Shown here: positions 25,851 to 39,402 of the stretch, piece by piece
How the letters are laid out: the number at the start of each line of letters is the position of its first letter
How positions within the stretch are numbered: position 1 is the stretch's first letter
From: Membranipora membranacea
Taxonomy: Eukaryota; Bryozoa; Gymnolaemata; Cheilostomatida; Membraniporidae
Assembly (NCBI GenBank): GCA_914767715.1
Contig: OU612066.1
Location: 33,952,283 to 34,016,282, forward strand
Direction: 5' to 3'
Length of the DNA: 64,000 nt
Program-made: the position numbers and the translations under genes
The notes under the pieces: generated by a model
The model's database searches: none
What the model saw: only the letters and a program-made list of their open reading frames with translations
What the model was told of the DNA's origin: nothing

Positions 25851-26989
25851 TCTACCGCTATGAATGATAAAAATTGCTAAATTCTACGTTCTTGATGTGA
25901 GCATTTTCTTTGGATTATATATGTACAATGCCTTGAATGAATCAATTTGTACCATTATATTTTTTGCATATAATACTCTGCTGCAAGTTTCAATGAAATA
26001 TAACTCTATACATTGAAACTTAAGATGATATGAATAATTGTATATTAGCCAAAATTCTATTTGACCCTTGATGTACACTGCTACATTTGGATTAGTTTAG
26101 GTTGATTAACAGGTTGATTTAAATAACTTAAAAACTTAGAAATGATAACAATAATGATGATGGCTTGCCCATAGAGTGAGGTGTGTGATAGTCATTTAGA
26201 CTCAATATTATAATCTATCTAGCACAGCATTGGGGATAGTTCGAAAGATTCGGGCGTACTACATTTCCTCATAATTGATTCTTTCTCTTCTCTTTTTCTA
26301 GCTTCCAATTAATCATCAAGCTTTTGAGGATGAATTATATTCTGGTCGCTTATGATCTTGAACGTAGTTGTTAGATTTGCTCATGCTACAAGAAATTGAA
26401 GTGCTAGAGAGTGCTTACTTGTGAGTAATTCTTTATCCTGCACCAATCTATGATAGAGTGCAGGGTAATCGCCAAGCAAATATTATTGGATTTGATCCCC
26501 TTCAGCCAACTGCTGGCGATTTTTGTTGGGGAGTCATTAGTCTGCAGTGTCAGTGTGGTGTGGTCTCAATTCATGGCCATTGAGGCAAAATGGACACCTT
26601 GTCAAGTTGGTTGAAACTTAAAATCATAGATAGAGTCCTTTGAAACAGATGCCATGCCATGTCGGAAGTGCTCATACAGATATTCATAATATGACAATCC
26701 TGAGCCTGAGCACCCAAAAGGGGTTGATAGCGGTACCAACTTTGACCAAGATAAATAATGTGTTCAAACTGGTTATGTATCAGAGGACAAAAACCGAGAT
26801 CAAAATTCATGTTTGTGACTAGCTTGAGTTTTACAATTGCAATAGTTTTGTAACACAAGATGTCCTGAGAACAATGAACCAAATGATGTGAATTTGGCAG
26901 TAATGTTGAGACAGCTGTCAATCAAATTGTTTTACAGGCCCCTTGAGCTCAGCCTGAAATAATAGTCAAGATAAGAATCTAATACTCAC

Positions 26990-27173
26990 TTGTCAAATCC
27001 ATATGAGAGGTGTAAAAGGAATACATGTTTGGTGTTTCTGAACTCTTTTCTCATCATCACATAGTTTCTGGGTAGATCTGTGTAGTATGTAGTAATGCCT
27101 TCATCATCACAGACCATGACATCACACATAAATCCATTCATCTGATACAAAGATTCACTGATTGATGAGCGAT
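26990..27173 (-). pseudogene. Orphan FOXRED2 exon copy 1
   Basis: This 184-bp exon is exactly the length of the FOXRED2-like exon at 2411-2594. It is fully open in the same phase (RSSISESLYQMNGFMCDVM to SYGFDK) and is bordered by an acceptor (cttgtag) and donor (gtgagt). The surrounding intron does not resemble that of the main gene. No partner exons are adjacent, and its phases (1 in, 2 out) are asymmetric, so it could not be inserted in a lectin transcript without shifting frame. Confidence 0.85.
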
Positions 27174-28183
27174 CTACAAGCACATAAAATCCCTGATACA
27201 GTCCTGGTAAAACTCCCTGAAATCGACCAATAATCTCCATAGACAAAATACAGAAATTACACCAATAATTGTGAGCAATGCAGTTCGAAGCAGTGGAAAT
27301 TCAATGATACTCAATTTAAACATATTTCCTTCTATTTTAAAGGTCAAATTACCAGAATGATGGAACTTATCTGTAGTCCTCGGGTCAAGGATGTTTCTTA
27401 TAATCGTCAAGTATGTATTGAGGATTTTGGCTTGATTTCATAGATCCTTTGCAATAATTCATCCCAGTTTAAGTCTCAATATTTAAAGAATGACTTCTGG
27501 CAAATTCCGGCTGCGTAGAATATGAAGTAAAATAAGTGGGTACTGCATTCATCAATGTACAAATCTAATGTCCATCCTTGCTTATATCACAATTTAAAGT
27601 TGTCCCAATGGAAAAAAAAACCTATTAGAAAAGATCAGGATTTATCTTTGTATGAAGGGTAAACTCTAGAAAAGAAGCAGAGATGATGACAAACACGAAT
27701 CAAATACTCAAGGTCAAAAACGAGTACAGAGGGCCTGCAAATACATCAGACAAAAATCTCCCTCTGAACCCCACTCCAGATCGTGTTTGAAAATAATTAA
27801 CTGTCAGCCTTCATTCTTGGTGGATGTAATGGAGTCAATATCTGCATAGAAAAAATAAACTTTTTAGTCCAGTTCTTGATGGTATGAGCATAAGAAAGAC
27901 CAACGGAAGACAGGGACTATGATTTTAACATATATAGCAAATTCATCACGGGGTGAATCTTAATGTTTAAGATTTTATTATGTTGAAGAATTTATTTTGT
28001 TGAAGAATTTGTTTTGTCGAAGAATTTATTTTGTTGAAGAATTTATATTTTGAAACATTGCGGCTGTTTAGAATATAAAGTAAAATAAATGGTGTTACAC
28101 TCATCATTGTTTAAAACTAATTTAAATCATTGCTTATATTTGGATGTGAAAAAGAAGCCAGTTCAAACAGTCAAAGCAGTATA

Positions 28184-29285
28184 TTATCTTCTCTCACAGA
28201 TGAACAGTCTCCTTGCATGTACACATTTACAATCACTCCATTCTCCACTTGTCTTGGGGCAGACGCATGACTCATTTCCGTTAGTGTTGTCAGGCTCACT
28301 AGATCTCCATGAAGGTGCAACCTCAGGGAACTCCTCAGCATCCAATCTGTTCCAGAACGCTTGTGTGCTATATCCATCCCAAAAGAATGTCTGTTGATCG
28401 ACATCCTCCTGAGCACCGATATATATTAACTCTGAGTTTGAGTCTGAAATGGGAGACAGTTATAGAGATAGTTATATATCTAAATTCTTATCAGGCTCAC
28501 AAAGTAAAACAATGCTGCGATGTTTGACTTCGCAAAATGATGCAAGAAAAATGCATCTTTTTTATATAATCAACAAAATCCAGACCAAAAGAATTATATA
28601 AGTTGACATAAAAGAACAAAGTGAATAGTTGCAAAATTCATGCGTCAAACGACCTACCAAGCGTGTTTTCCATGAGGAATTGCTTGAGGTTATCTCTTCT
28701 CCACTGAGTTTCAGCAGTCACCATGAGGCCCAAGTAGGTCTCACTGCAAAGTTCTCGTGCATCCACATAATACTCCCTTTCAGTACTGAGAATGAGACAG
28801 GATTTGGTTACACCAGCCCGACGGCGGTGAAGTTTCCTGGGCATACCTCTACAAAAAACATCATCAGAACCTTAAATTAAAATATAAAGTTAACAGTAAT
28901 TATATTTATATTGCAGGCATCTATATCAACTAGGCTAAACACTGAAGAAACATGGGCGACAGTCATGTGTCTTGATATTCTTTCCTATCATCAAGGTGAT
29001 TGTATTGTAAAGGCAGAGGTAGTAGCTTTTCACATGTGATCAATGAACAAACTGATCGCTCAGACCAGCATTTAAATGAAAAATAGCGCAATGACCATGA
29101 AAAAATATCTAAAGAATAGTCGTGTCTTAAGAAATACCTAACATCATTGAGCAACTCAACTAATCGATTAACGTAAAAAAGGGGACATTATTTTCAAGGC
29201 AGCAATAACCCAATAAATTTATAAACCTACCTATAGCTGAGGCTACCTGAACACCTATAACAAGGAGAAGAGCAGCAGCGAACAT
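28184..29285 (-). pseudogene. C-type lectin copy C, frameshifted
   Basis: Exons are 29285-29231, 28848-28658 and 28443-28184. Exon 1 (55 bp) and exon 3 (260 bp) match copy A. Exon 2 is 191 instead of 192 bp because one base is missing at 28816/28817 (caccag|cccg, where copies A and G read accagacccg). The frame then runs to a TAA about four codons later, within the CPGNF region, so no lectin domain would be made. The TATA box at 29373 and the splice sites are intact, so the damage looks recent. An assembly base error is the alternative. Confidence 0.87.
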
Positions 29286-29372
29286 GTTGTATGATGATGG
29301 GATTCTTCTGTGAGAAACTACTGATCACTTCAACTGATAGTGCTGAAGTGACAAAGCAAGCTTCATACCACA

Positions 29373-29382
29373 TTTATATAGG
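29373..29382 (-). promoter_or_regulatory. TATA box of lectin C
   Basis: The minus strand reads cctatataaa at the same distance from the ATG as in copies A, E and G. Confidence 0.65.
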
Positions 29383-30975
29383 TTTGGTCTGATGAAGCAA
29401 TCTTGTAGCAGAGATGAAGCAATCGCACCATGACTTGACATGTTGTTCAACCAATCATTATTAATGAATATTTAAAGTATGACAATGGGGATTTAAATAC
29501 TTGATATTATCTCATATTGTGATCATATGGTTGTATACTAATACAAGGAAACCATCTTTATTCTGTTCACAGATGATGATATATATTTCCAACTTGCGTC
29601 AATCATGATATTTTTACCAGTCTTTTTGAAAGCATTTCGACCATTTAAAATGCTGTAAATTGCATCTGCCTTTGATAATCTATGGTGATTTTTAAACATC
29701 AGCTGTCCTGACTTTCTCACGATGACGAAATCAACCATAGAACTAGATGATTCGGAGAAAATGAAATAGCATTTTAATTTATATAATGATGACGCAAAAT
29801 CTGTGACAAGGGTATGGGGTGTCAATGATTATTATTGAACTTAAAAACTCTTTAAGGGAACCAAAATGGACACAATAAAATCAAAACGGTACAACCATTT
29901 TCATAGTCATAAACTTAACCGGATATTTATACCAATGCTCAATATTAGTCTCAATCACAGCAACACGTTCCAAGGGGTTCTTTCTTTTTTCCTTACACTC
30001 TTTTGTTGACTTGAAGAGTTAATTACAGGGAGATGGTGACTGTGGTTACCTGTTCAGTATCTGCTAGCCTTGGATCACCACTTAAAGATCAGAGTATCAA
30101 CATCAATTTCTAAACTTTCCGATTGTCGATTGTCATATGTCAATATAGCTCTGTAGACTGTAGAATGAAACATCCGTTAAGTACTTCTTTACAATTTTCT
30201 TTACATTCTGTTTCCTCAGGCCTCTGTTGACGGAATGTTTTTGCAATTTGTAATGCGAGCTATGCTGACTATGAGCTCTGATCCCACTTGTGCATCTTGT
30301 CAGAGGATGAATTGATGTTTTTACCAGTATAGATAAAGTGAGATGAGATTAGGTAGCAAGAGCCACCGTAATTTATAACTATTCAAAAACTATATCATCA
30401 CGATTCTGCTGCCTGGCCTGTAGTCAGGGCTCCAGTCAACTTAATATCTTAGGCTGACTTTTTTTACAGATAGCTGAAAAGAAACTGATCCTGTCGGTAA
30501 AGTTAGCTGCATATATGTTTTGCTTTACCTTCAGATTCTAGGATGCGACAATTTCAGTCAATAACCAAAGCTCTAAAGCTCTTAAGATGCAAGTGACATC
30601 CCCCTTATCTAATCACTAATGAAAACATATGCCAGCTACTTGAGTAAGGTGAAAAGTTTGGTGGAATCGGAGAGATGGCGAAAAGCTGCCACACGATCAG
30701 GACATGGTGGTGAAAAGGTCGATATTATGACAGTGATGTAAAGCATAGCTTCAGATTTTTGTAAATATTAATAAGATTATGGGTTGGTTCAAAATTCAAT
30801 CTTGAATATCTTTGTTGTTCCTATATTTTTGATGTAATACTCATTGATGTTGTTACTAAGAAAGTATTGACGCTTTTTTTCATGCTTGTTCGAGCAGTCA
30901 GTATATCTTATGAACAGACTAATATTATTACTGTCAATATTGTAATTGATTTTGATTTAATTCAATGTTTTATAG

Positions 30976-31577
30976 ACAAATGCCCAGGTAACTTCACCAC
31001 CATCGGGTCTGGTGAAACTAAATCCTGTCTAATTCTTAGTGATGAAAAGGAGAACTATCTTGAAGCCAAATCACTCTGTGGTAAAATTTACTCTGGACAA
31101 TTGGTGACTGCAGAACCTAAGTTCAGAAGGGAAAACCTCAAGCAATTTCTCATGGAAAACACAATGGGTTTGTTTTTATGATCAATCGTCGTCGAAGCTG
31201 CTTATTATCCCAGGTAGATGCCATGCTGTTGATAGCTACATTGCTCATTGATTGTGGAATCTGTCTAACACATTCCGTTTGTTTCTATATGATAATGTAC
31301 CTCACCACTATTATCATTTGTAGACTCAGACTTCATTTACATTGATGCTCAAGAAGACCTTAGTAAACAGCTGCTTTCCTGGGATGGATACAGCACGGAA
31401 GCATTCTGGAACAGACCTGCTGTCAAGCAATTCCCTGAGATTGCCTCTTCGTGGAGATCTGGTGAGCTTGACAAAACCAATGGAAATATATCATGTGTCT
31501 GCCCAAAGACAAGTGGAGAATGGAGTGATTGTAAATGTGTTAATGCAAAGAGATTTTTCATCTGTGAGACAAGATAA
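30976..31577 (+). pseudogene. C-type lectin copy D, exons 2-3 only
   Basis: Exon 2 (30976-31167, 192 bp) and exon 3 (31324-31577, 254 bp) are open and about 95% like copy B. Homology to B stops at 30719, inside intron 1, so the promoter and signal-peptide exon are missing, replaced by the upstream flank of lectin C. The Ca-site motif EPDN of B has become ELDK, and the following NES became NIS. The WSD and all exon-2/3 cysteines remain. Without a signal peptide and with the conserved proline lost, it is unlikely to be a working lectin. Confidence 0.83.
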
Positions 31578-32191
31578 TCTACCGCTATGAAGGATAAAAT
31601 TTGCTAAATTCTCCGCTCTTGATGTGAGCATTTTCTTTGGATTATATATGTAACATGCCTTGAATGAATCAATTTGTACCATTGTATTTTTTGCATATAT
31701 CACTCTGCTGCAAGTTTCAATGAAATATAACTCTATACATTGAAACTTAAGATGATATGAATAATTGTATATTTGCCAAAATTCTATTTGATTCTTGATG
31801 TACACTGCTACATTTGGATTAGTTTAGGTTGATTAAAAGGTTGATTTAAATAACTTAAAAACTTAGAACTGGTAACAATAATGATGATGGCTTGCCCATA
31901 GAGTGAGGTGTGTGATAGTCATTTAGACTCAATATTATAATCTATCCAGCACAGCATTGGGGATAGTTCGAAAGATTCTGGCTTACTACATTTCCTAATA
32001 ATTGATTCTTTCTCTTCTCTTTTTCTAGCTTCCAATTAATGATCAAGCTTTTGAGGATGAATTATATTCTGGTCGCTTATGATCTTGAACGTAGTTGGTA
32101 GATTTGCTCATGCTGCAAGAAATTTAAGTGCTAGAGAGTGCTTACTTGTGAGTAATTGTTTATCCTGCACCAATCTATGATAGAGTGCAGG

Positions 32192-35100
32192 CACTGCGTT
32201 TCATACCCAAGAATTGTCTGACAATTCTGTACAATTCTAGAATTGTCAGAAACTGACCTATATATCATTACCCAACCAGCAACCATTATTGTGTAATTAA
32301 CCCTGCCTGCTAAATTAATTACTTTCATTATTGATATTGTATAGCCATAGTATAAGCCTTTACAGTTCTAGTCAATATCATACAATTGGATATGCTGTAT
32401 TGAATAGATATTGCTGTGCAAGGTAGCATCAAAATCTATATTGCGGGAGGCCCAGGTTCAGATCAGAACTTTGCTACTAATAAAAATGTACAACATCGCT
32501 CCCCAGATGAGAGAGGAATTATTTTGTATCAACTGTCCTATATGCCTAAGTGGAGAGAAGTGATATGTGAATGAGGCCATATTATCCACAGAACCACTGA
32601 CTACTGAAAATATGCTGACTGATGCTAAAAAAACTCAAAATTGGTGTCACATCAAGTAGTATGAGTACTGATTATTGGCATAGTCTAAACTACGCTCCTT
32701 GTGATTATTGAGAGTGAATGGCTTTCAGCTATTTCTATTTGTTGGCCAAAGATGCTCTGAGCATGGAGTTAGCTCTGAATGTTATGGTATGTGGGCTGAG
32801 GAAGGCAAAGGTAAATCAACTATCGTAAACCTGGTATATATTCATTACCTGTCTACAAAGGAGCTCTTGATGTTATACTATATAATTCTCAGCCATCTCA
32901 GTTATACGGTGTACAGGAAGCAATTTTGGCATATTTCTCTCTCACTCTTGGATGGTAGTTCCCTAGTAGGTGTTGGCACTAGTACAGATAGTATTAAAAT
33001 GTTAGACTAGTGGCAACACCGTTTAAAGTAGTAAATTTTAATCTGTCAGCTTGAGTGCCACAAGCAGGGAGATTGGCCAATAACAGGCATAATTTCATAA
33101 CTACCTTGATATCCTTGTTGTCAAAATTTTTAATTGTACAATTAAGTATAATTAACACTGTTTGTTAATCCTTCATACACATTCCATTGCACTTGTAACA
33201 AGTCATCATGACACACTTGTGGAATCAGAGAGACAGGAGTCATTGTAAGCTGACCTAACTTCCTGTCTTTTGCTGCTGATAATGAATGCGATGAGTTTTA
33301 AATTTCACGAATATTCATTTTTATAATGATGGTTGTTTGGGTGTAATTGCAATCATGATCATTCTTTGTCAGAAGAGTGAGGGGCGGGAAGTTGTAACAT
33401 TTTATGCAAAATACTAGATAATTGTCCAAATTCCATTTATATATTTTTATCAATTTATTTCACCAAACTCTGCTTCAAAGCTCATCATTGTACAGAGTTA
33501 TTATGTCAAGAATGAGGTTGCCTCGCAAAAAAACCTTAAATTCTCAGGCACCTTATTCTCTAGTATTTGCATAAAGGTTTCGTTGATTTTCCGCGCTTCT
33601 TGGTCAACTTCAAGAGTTGAGCCAGCATTATATGATAATCTGTGTCTTTACCCACAGGGTTGTCCATTTTTAAATCTACTGGTACCTTATAAGTTCTGTG
33701 AAGGTTGCCTATGAATGCCAGTGTAAACAAAATTAACATTTCTGACTGGCTTATCTTGATTATGACTTCATGGGTAAATAACTTGGATACCAACAATACA
33801 TCCAATTATGCTTGGCTAAGATGTTGATGTCAATTGAAAGGTAAACAATTGGCAGACGACACTGTGAGAATCTTGTTCAAATTCAATAAGCTAATCTCAT
33901 TGAAAATGATCAGGCAGATTAAACAGTGCATTGTAGCCATTAATTGAATTTTATGGTATATGGGTAGAGAGAAGCAAGAGTAAATCTAACAGGCCTATCA
34001 TTCAATGACACAATAGAACTCGTTTGTATAGAATGTCTGGTGGTCACTGTAAATTCTAAATTTATCAATGCAGCCGATAATAATAATCTGATAGCTTTGA
34101 AAGATTATCTGTTAAAAGGCTGTCCAGGCAATAATTTATCGCTTTAAAATTTAACAGCTGTAATGGCCCTGCAAGCCCCTAATCTGAATTGTTGAAATGA
34201 TTGGAATTTCAGGTTGATAGAACCTTTAACATACCAAACTCTTTGATGCATGCAATTAATGGCTACAGTGTACAGTTTGATCTGTCTGATCAATTTCAAT
34301 GAGATTAGCTTATTATTGAATTTGAACAAGATTCTCACAGTGTCATCTGCCAATTGTTTACCTTTCAATTAACATCAACATCTTAGCCAAGCACAATTGG
34401 ATGTATTGTTGGTATCCAAGTTATTTACCCATGAAGTCATAATCAAGATAAGCCAGTAAGAATGTTCATTTTGTTTACACTGGCATTCATAGGCAACCTT
34501 CACAGAACTTATGAGGTACCAGTAGATTTAAAAATGGACAACCCTGTGGATAAACACACAGATTATCATATAATGCTGGCTCAACTCTTGAAGTTGACCA
34601 AGAAGCGCGGAATATCAATGAACCTTTTTTGCAAATACTGGAGAATAAGGGCGCCAGAGAATTTAAGGTTTTTTGCGAGGCAATCTCATTCTTGGCTTAA
34701 TAACTCTGTACAATGATGAGCTTTGAAGCAGAGTTTGGTGAAATAATTTGATAAAAATATACAAATGGAATTTGGACAATTATCTAGTATTTTGCATAAA
34801 ATGTTACAACTTCCCGCCCCCTCACCCTTCAGTCAAAGAATGATCATGATTGCACTTACACCCAAACAACCATCATTATAAAAATAAATATTCGCGAAAT
34901 TAAAAATTCACGGCATTCATTATCAGCGGCAAAAGACAGGAAGTTAGGTCAGCTTACAATGACTCCTGTCTCTCTGATTCCACAAGTGTGTCATGATGAC
35001 TTGTTACAAGTGCAATGGAATGTGTGTGAAGGATTAACAAACAGTGTTAATTATAATTAATTGGACAATTAAAAATTTTGACAACCAGGATATCAAGGTA

Positions 35101-36262
35101 GTTTTGAAATTATGCCTGTTATTGGCCAATCTCCCTGCTTGTGGCACTCAAGCTGACAGATTAAAATTTATTACATTAAACGGTGTTGCCACTAGTCTAA
35201 AATTTTAATACTATCTGTACTAGTGCCAACACCTACTAGGGGACTACCATCCAAGAGTGAGAGAGAACTATGCCAGAATTGCTTCCTGTACACCGTATAA
35301 CTGAGATGGCTGAGAATTATATAGTATAACATCAAGAGCTCCTTTGTAGACAGGTAATGAATATATACCAGGCTTACAATAGTTGATTTACCTTTGGCTC
35401 CCTCAGCCCACATACCATAACATTCAGAGCTAACTCCATGCTCAGAGCATCTTTGGCCAACAAATAGAAATAGCTGAAAGCCATTCACTCTCAATAATCA
35501 CAAGGAGCGTAGTTTAGACTATGCCAATAATCAGCACTCATACTACTTGCTGTGACACCAAGTTTGAGTTTTTTTAGCATCAGTCAGCATATTTTCAGTA
35601 GTCAGTGGTTCTGTGGATAATATGGCCTCATTCACATATCACATCTCTCCACTTAGGCATGTAGGACAGTTGATACAAAGTAATTCCTCGCTCATCTGGG
35701 GAGCGATGTTGTACATTTTTATTAGTAGCAAAGTTTTCTGATAATTCTGCTAGCATAGTTTAGCTGATGTATTCTATTTATGCAGTTGCTCCCAATATTA
35801 ACAGATTGCACAAAATATAACGTAGGGTATGGTACAACACAGAAGAGTTGAACATAAGTATTTTGTTGCGTCATCATACTCATTACTAAGAGTTTTCCGT
35901 GCTTACAAAAATTGTGAGCCAACAATTCGAATGGAATGCTTTCATTTTCCATCACGATGATACGAAAAGAAAAGATTTGCCCCGGCGGGGATTTGTACCT
36001 GGGCCTCCCGCAATATAGATGTTGATGCTACCTTGCACAGCAATATCTATTCATTACAGCATATCCAATTGTATGATATTGACTAGAACTGTAAAGGCTT
36101 ATACTATGGCTATACAATATCAATAATGAAGGTAATTTATTTAGCAGGCAGGGTTAATTACACAATAATGGTTGCTGGTTGGTTAATGATATATAGGTCA
36201 GTTTATGACAATTCTAGAATTGTACAGAATTGCCAGACAATTCTTGGGTATGAAACGCAGTG
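32192..36262. mobile_element. 4.07-kb fold-back transposon, complete copy
   Basis: The ends are CACTGCGTTTC... and ...GAAACGCAGTG. The left arm is 32192-33947, the right arm 34253-36262, with a central spacer of about 305 bp; the arms are near-identical inverted copies. The left arm lacks about 260 bp found in the right (about 35735-35990). Flanks are AGG (32189-32191 and 36263-36265). Both paralogous sites without the element have a single AGG (26462-26464 and 45780-45782), so the 3-bp target duplication is direct. CACTG ends and a 3-bp duplication resemble the CMC (CACTA/Chapaev) superfamily; that assignment is inference. No transposase was recognised. Confidence 0.92.
35985..36050 (-). other. 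tRNA-like segment in the right arm of the fold-back element
   Basis: The minus strand carries a D-arm-like gcaaggtagca and a T-arm-like segment (cccaggtacaaatcccc) ending ccggggc. The related segment at 60785-60850 has a better B box (ggttcaaatcc). The left arm (32409-32463) keeps only part. It looks tRNA-derived and not functional. Confidence 0.4.
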
Positions 36263-36795
36263 AGGGTAATCGCCAAGCAAATATTATTGGATTTGATCCC
36301 TTCAGCCAACTGCTGGCGATTTTTGTTGGGGAGTCATTAGTCTGCAGTGTCAGTGTTGTGTGGTCTCAATTCATGGCTATTGAGGCAACATGGACACCTT
36401 GTAAAGTTGGTTAAAACTTAAAATCATAGAAAGAGTCCTTTGAAACAGATGTCATGCCATGTCGGAAGTGCTCATACAGATATTCATAATATGACAATCT
36501 TGAGCCTGAGCACCCAGAAGGGGTCGATAGTGGTACCAATTTTGACCAAGATATATAATGTGTTGAAACTGGTTATGTATCAGAGGACGAGAACCGAGAT
36601 CAAAATTCATCTTTGTGACTAGCTTGAGTTTTGTTCCTATACAATACAATAGTTTTGTAACACAAGATGTCCTGAGAACAAGGAACCAAATGATGTGAAT
36701 TTGGCAGCAATGTTGAGACAGCTGTCAATCAAATCGTTTTACAGGCCCCTTGAGCTCAGCCAGAAATAATAGTCAAGAAAGAATCTAATACACAC

Positions 36796-36970
36796 TTGTC
36801 AAATCCATATGAGAGGAATACATGTTTGGAGTTTCTGAACTCTTTTCTCTTCATCACATAGTTTCTGGGTAGATCTGTGTAGTATGTAGTAATGCCTTCA
36901 TCATCACAGACCATGACATCACACATATATACATTCATCTGATACAAAGAGTCACTGATTGACGAGCGAT
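36796..36970 (-). pseudogene. Orphan FOXRED2 exon copy 2
   Basis: Same exon as at 2411-2594 with a 9-bp in-frame deletion near the 3' end (KHVF joined to LSYGFDK), giving 175 bp. The frame is open. The donor is gtgtgt instead of gtgagt. Confidence 0.82.
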
Positions 36971-38192
36971 CTACAAGCACATAAAATCCCTGATAAGTCC
37001 TGATAAAACTCCCTGAAATAGACCAAAAAGCTCCATAGACAAAATACAGAAATTACACCAATAATTGTGAACATTGCAGTTCGAAGCAGTCGAAATTCAA
37101 TGATACTCAATTTAAACATGTTTCCTTCTATTTTAAACGTTAGATTACCAGAATGATGGAACTTATCTGTAAACCTCAGGTCAAGGATGTTTCTGATACT
37201 CGTCAAGTATGTATTGAGGATTTTGGCTTGATTTATAGATCCTTTGCAATAATTCATCCCAGTTTAAGTCTCAATATTCAAAGATTGACTTCTGGCAAAT
37301 TCCGGCTCCGTAGAATATGAAGTAAAATAAATGGGTGCTGCATTCATCAATGTACAAATCTAATGTACATCCTTGCTTATAGTACAATTTGCTGTTGTCC
37401 CAATGGAGAAAAAAACCTATTACAAAAGATCAGGATTTATCTTTGTACGAAGGGTAAACTCAAATTCAGATTCAAATACTCAAGGTCAAAAACGAGTACA
37501 GTGATAGAGGTGGGTATTTTTTTATTCAGTTCCTGCATCTAGTAAAAATTGAGATTCAGACATGGCCAACTAAAAAAATAGTGCAACGGTATGGTCTTGT
37601 AGTTGGGGACTAGTAAGGCGACCATCCGATTAATCTAGTTGGGAACTAATGCCCGCCCACGCACTCAGGCAGGCCAGTCCCTCTGACTCTGGAACATAAG
37701 GCCCTCACAGAGCAGACACCAACTAACGTTAATTGCAGAGGGTCTGCAAATACATCAGACAAAAATCTCCCTCCGAACCCCACTCCAGATCGTGTTTTAA
37801 AATAATTAACTGTCAGCCTTTATTCTTGGTTGATGTAATAGAGTCAATATCTTCATAGAAAAAATTAACTTTATAGTCCAGTTCTTGATGGTATGAGCAT
37901 GAGAAAGACCAACGGAAGACAGGGACTATGATTTTAACATATATAGCAAATTCATCACGGGGTGAATCTCAATGTTTAAGATTTTATTTTGTTGAAAAAT
38001 TTATTTTGTTGAAGAATTTGTTTTGTCGAAGAATTTATTTTGTTGAAGAATTTATATTGTAAAAAATTGCGGCTGTTTAGAATATAAAGTAAAATAAATG
38101 GTGTTACATTCATTATTGTTTAAAACTAATTCAAATCATTGCTTATATCTGGATGTGAAAATGAAGCCAGTTCAAACAGTCAAAGCAGTATA

Positions 38193-39305
38193 TTATCTTC
38201 TCTCACAGATGAACAGTCTCCTTGCATTTACACATTTACAATCACTCCATTCTCCACTTGTCTTGGGGCAGACGCATGACTCATTTCCGTTAGTGTTGTC
38301 AGGCTCACTAGATCTCCATGAAGGTGCAACCTCAGGGAACTCCTCAGCATCCAATCTGTTCCAGAACGCTTCTGTGCTATATCCATCCCAAAAGAATGTC
38401 TGTTGATCGACATCCTCCTGAGCACCGATATATATGAACTCTGAGTTTGAGTCTGAAATGGGAGACAGTTATAGAGATAGTTATATATCTAAATTCATAT
38501 CAGGCTCACAAAATAAAACAATGCTGCGATGTTTGACTTCGCAAAATGAGGCTAGAAAAATGCAGCTTTTTTATATACTCAACAAAATCCAGACCAAAAA
38601 AATGATAAAAGTTGACATAAAAGAACAAAGTGAATAGTTGCAAAATTCATGCGTCAAACGACCTACCAAGTGTGTTTTCCATGAGGAATTGCTTGAGGTT
38701 ATCTCTTCTCCACTGAGTTTCAGCAGTCACCATGAAGCCCAAGTAGGTCTCACTGCAAAGTTCTCTGGCATCCACATAATACTCCCTTTCAGTACTGAGA
38801 ATGAGACAGGATTTGGTTTCACCAGATCCGACGGCGGTGAAGTTTCCTGGGCATACCTCTACAAAAAACATCATCAGCACCTTAAATTAAAATATAAAAT
38901 TAACAGCAATTATATTTATATTGCTTTATATTGCAGGCATCTACATCAACTAGGCTAAACACTGATGAAACATGGGCGACAGTCATGTGTCTTGATATTC
39001 TTACCTATCATCAAGGTAATTGTATTGTAAAGTCAGAGGTTGTAGCTTTTCACATGTGATCAATGAACAAACTGATCGCTCAGACCAGCATTTAAATAAA
39101 AAATAGCGCAATGACCATGAACAAATATCTAAAGAATAGTCGTGTCTTAAGAAATACCTAGCATCATTGAGCAACTCAACTAATCGATTAATGTAAGAAA
39201 GTGGACATTATTTTCAAAGCAGCAATAACCCAATAAATGTATAAACCTACCTATAGCTGAGGCTACCTGAACACCTATAACAAGGAGAAGAGCAGCAGCG
39301 AACAT
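38193..39305 (-). CDS. Secreted C-type lectin, copy E (intact)
   Basis: Exons are 39305-39251 (55 bp), 38858-38667 (192 bp) and 38452-38193 (260 bp), all in frame, encoding 168 residues. It has the same signal peptide as copy A, CPGNFTAVGSGETKSC, EPD and WSD. It is close to A and G and differs from A at GEW in place of GLW before the SDC motif. Splice borders and promoter match the other copies. The orphan FOXRED2 exon at 36796-36970 lies 1.2 kb downstream. Confidence 0.9.
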
Positions 39306-39392
39306 GTTTTATGATGATGGGATTCTTCTGTGAGAAACTACTGATCACTTCAACTGATAGTGCTGAAGTGACAAAGCAAGCTTCATACCACA

Positions 39393-39402
39393 TTTATATA
39401 GG
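39393..39402 (-). promoter_or_regulatory. TATA box of lectin E
   Basis: The minus strand reads cctatataaa, placed as in copies A, C and G. Confidence 0.65.

Larger units (their letters stand above)
24838..30718. repeat. Lectin duplication unit 1: [+ lectin B] - [FOXRED2 exon] - [- lectin C]
   Basis: The most complete unit. Segment 24888-26464 matches 30719-32191 (lectin D side). Segment 26465-26985 matches 36266-36790 and 45783-46310. Segment 27174-28080 matches the downstream flanks of lectins A, E, F and G. Segment 29290-30640 matches their upstream flanks. At about 30715 the upstream flank of C is joined directly to intron 1 of lectin D. Confidence 0.82.

Noticed and set aside
32708-33010. 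100-codon ORF repeated in both fold-back arms (32708-33010, 35192-35494) and copy 2 (59984-60286)
   Set aside because: Preserved in all three arms, but most differences change the amino acid and no domain is recognisable. It looks like neutral arm sequence that happens to be open.
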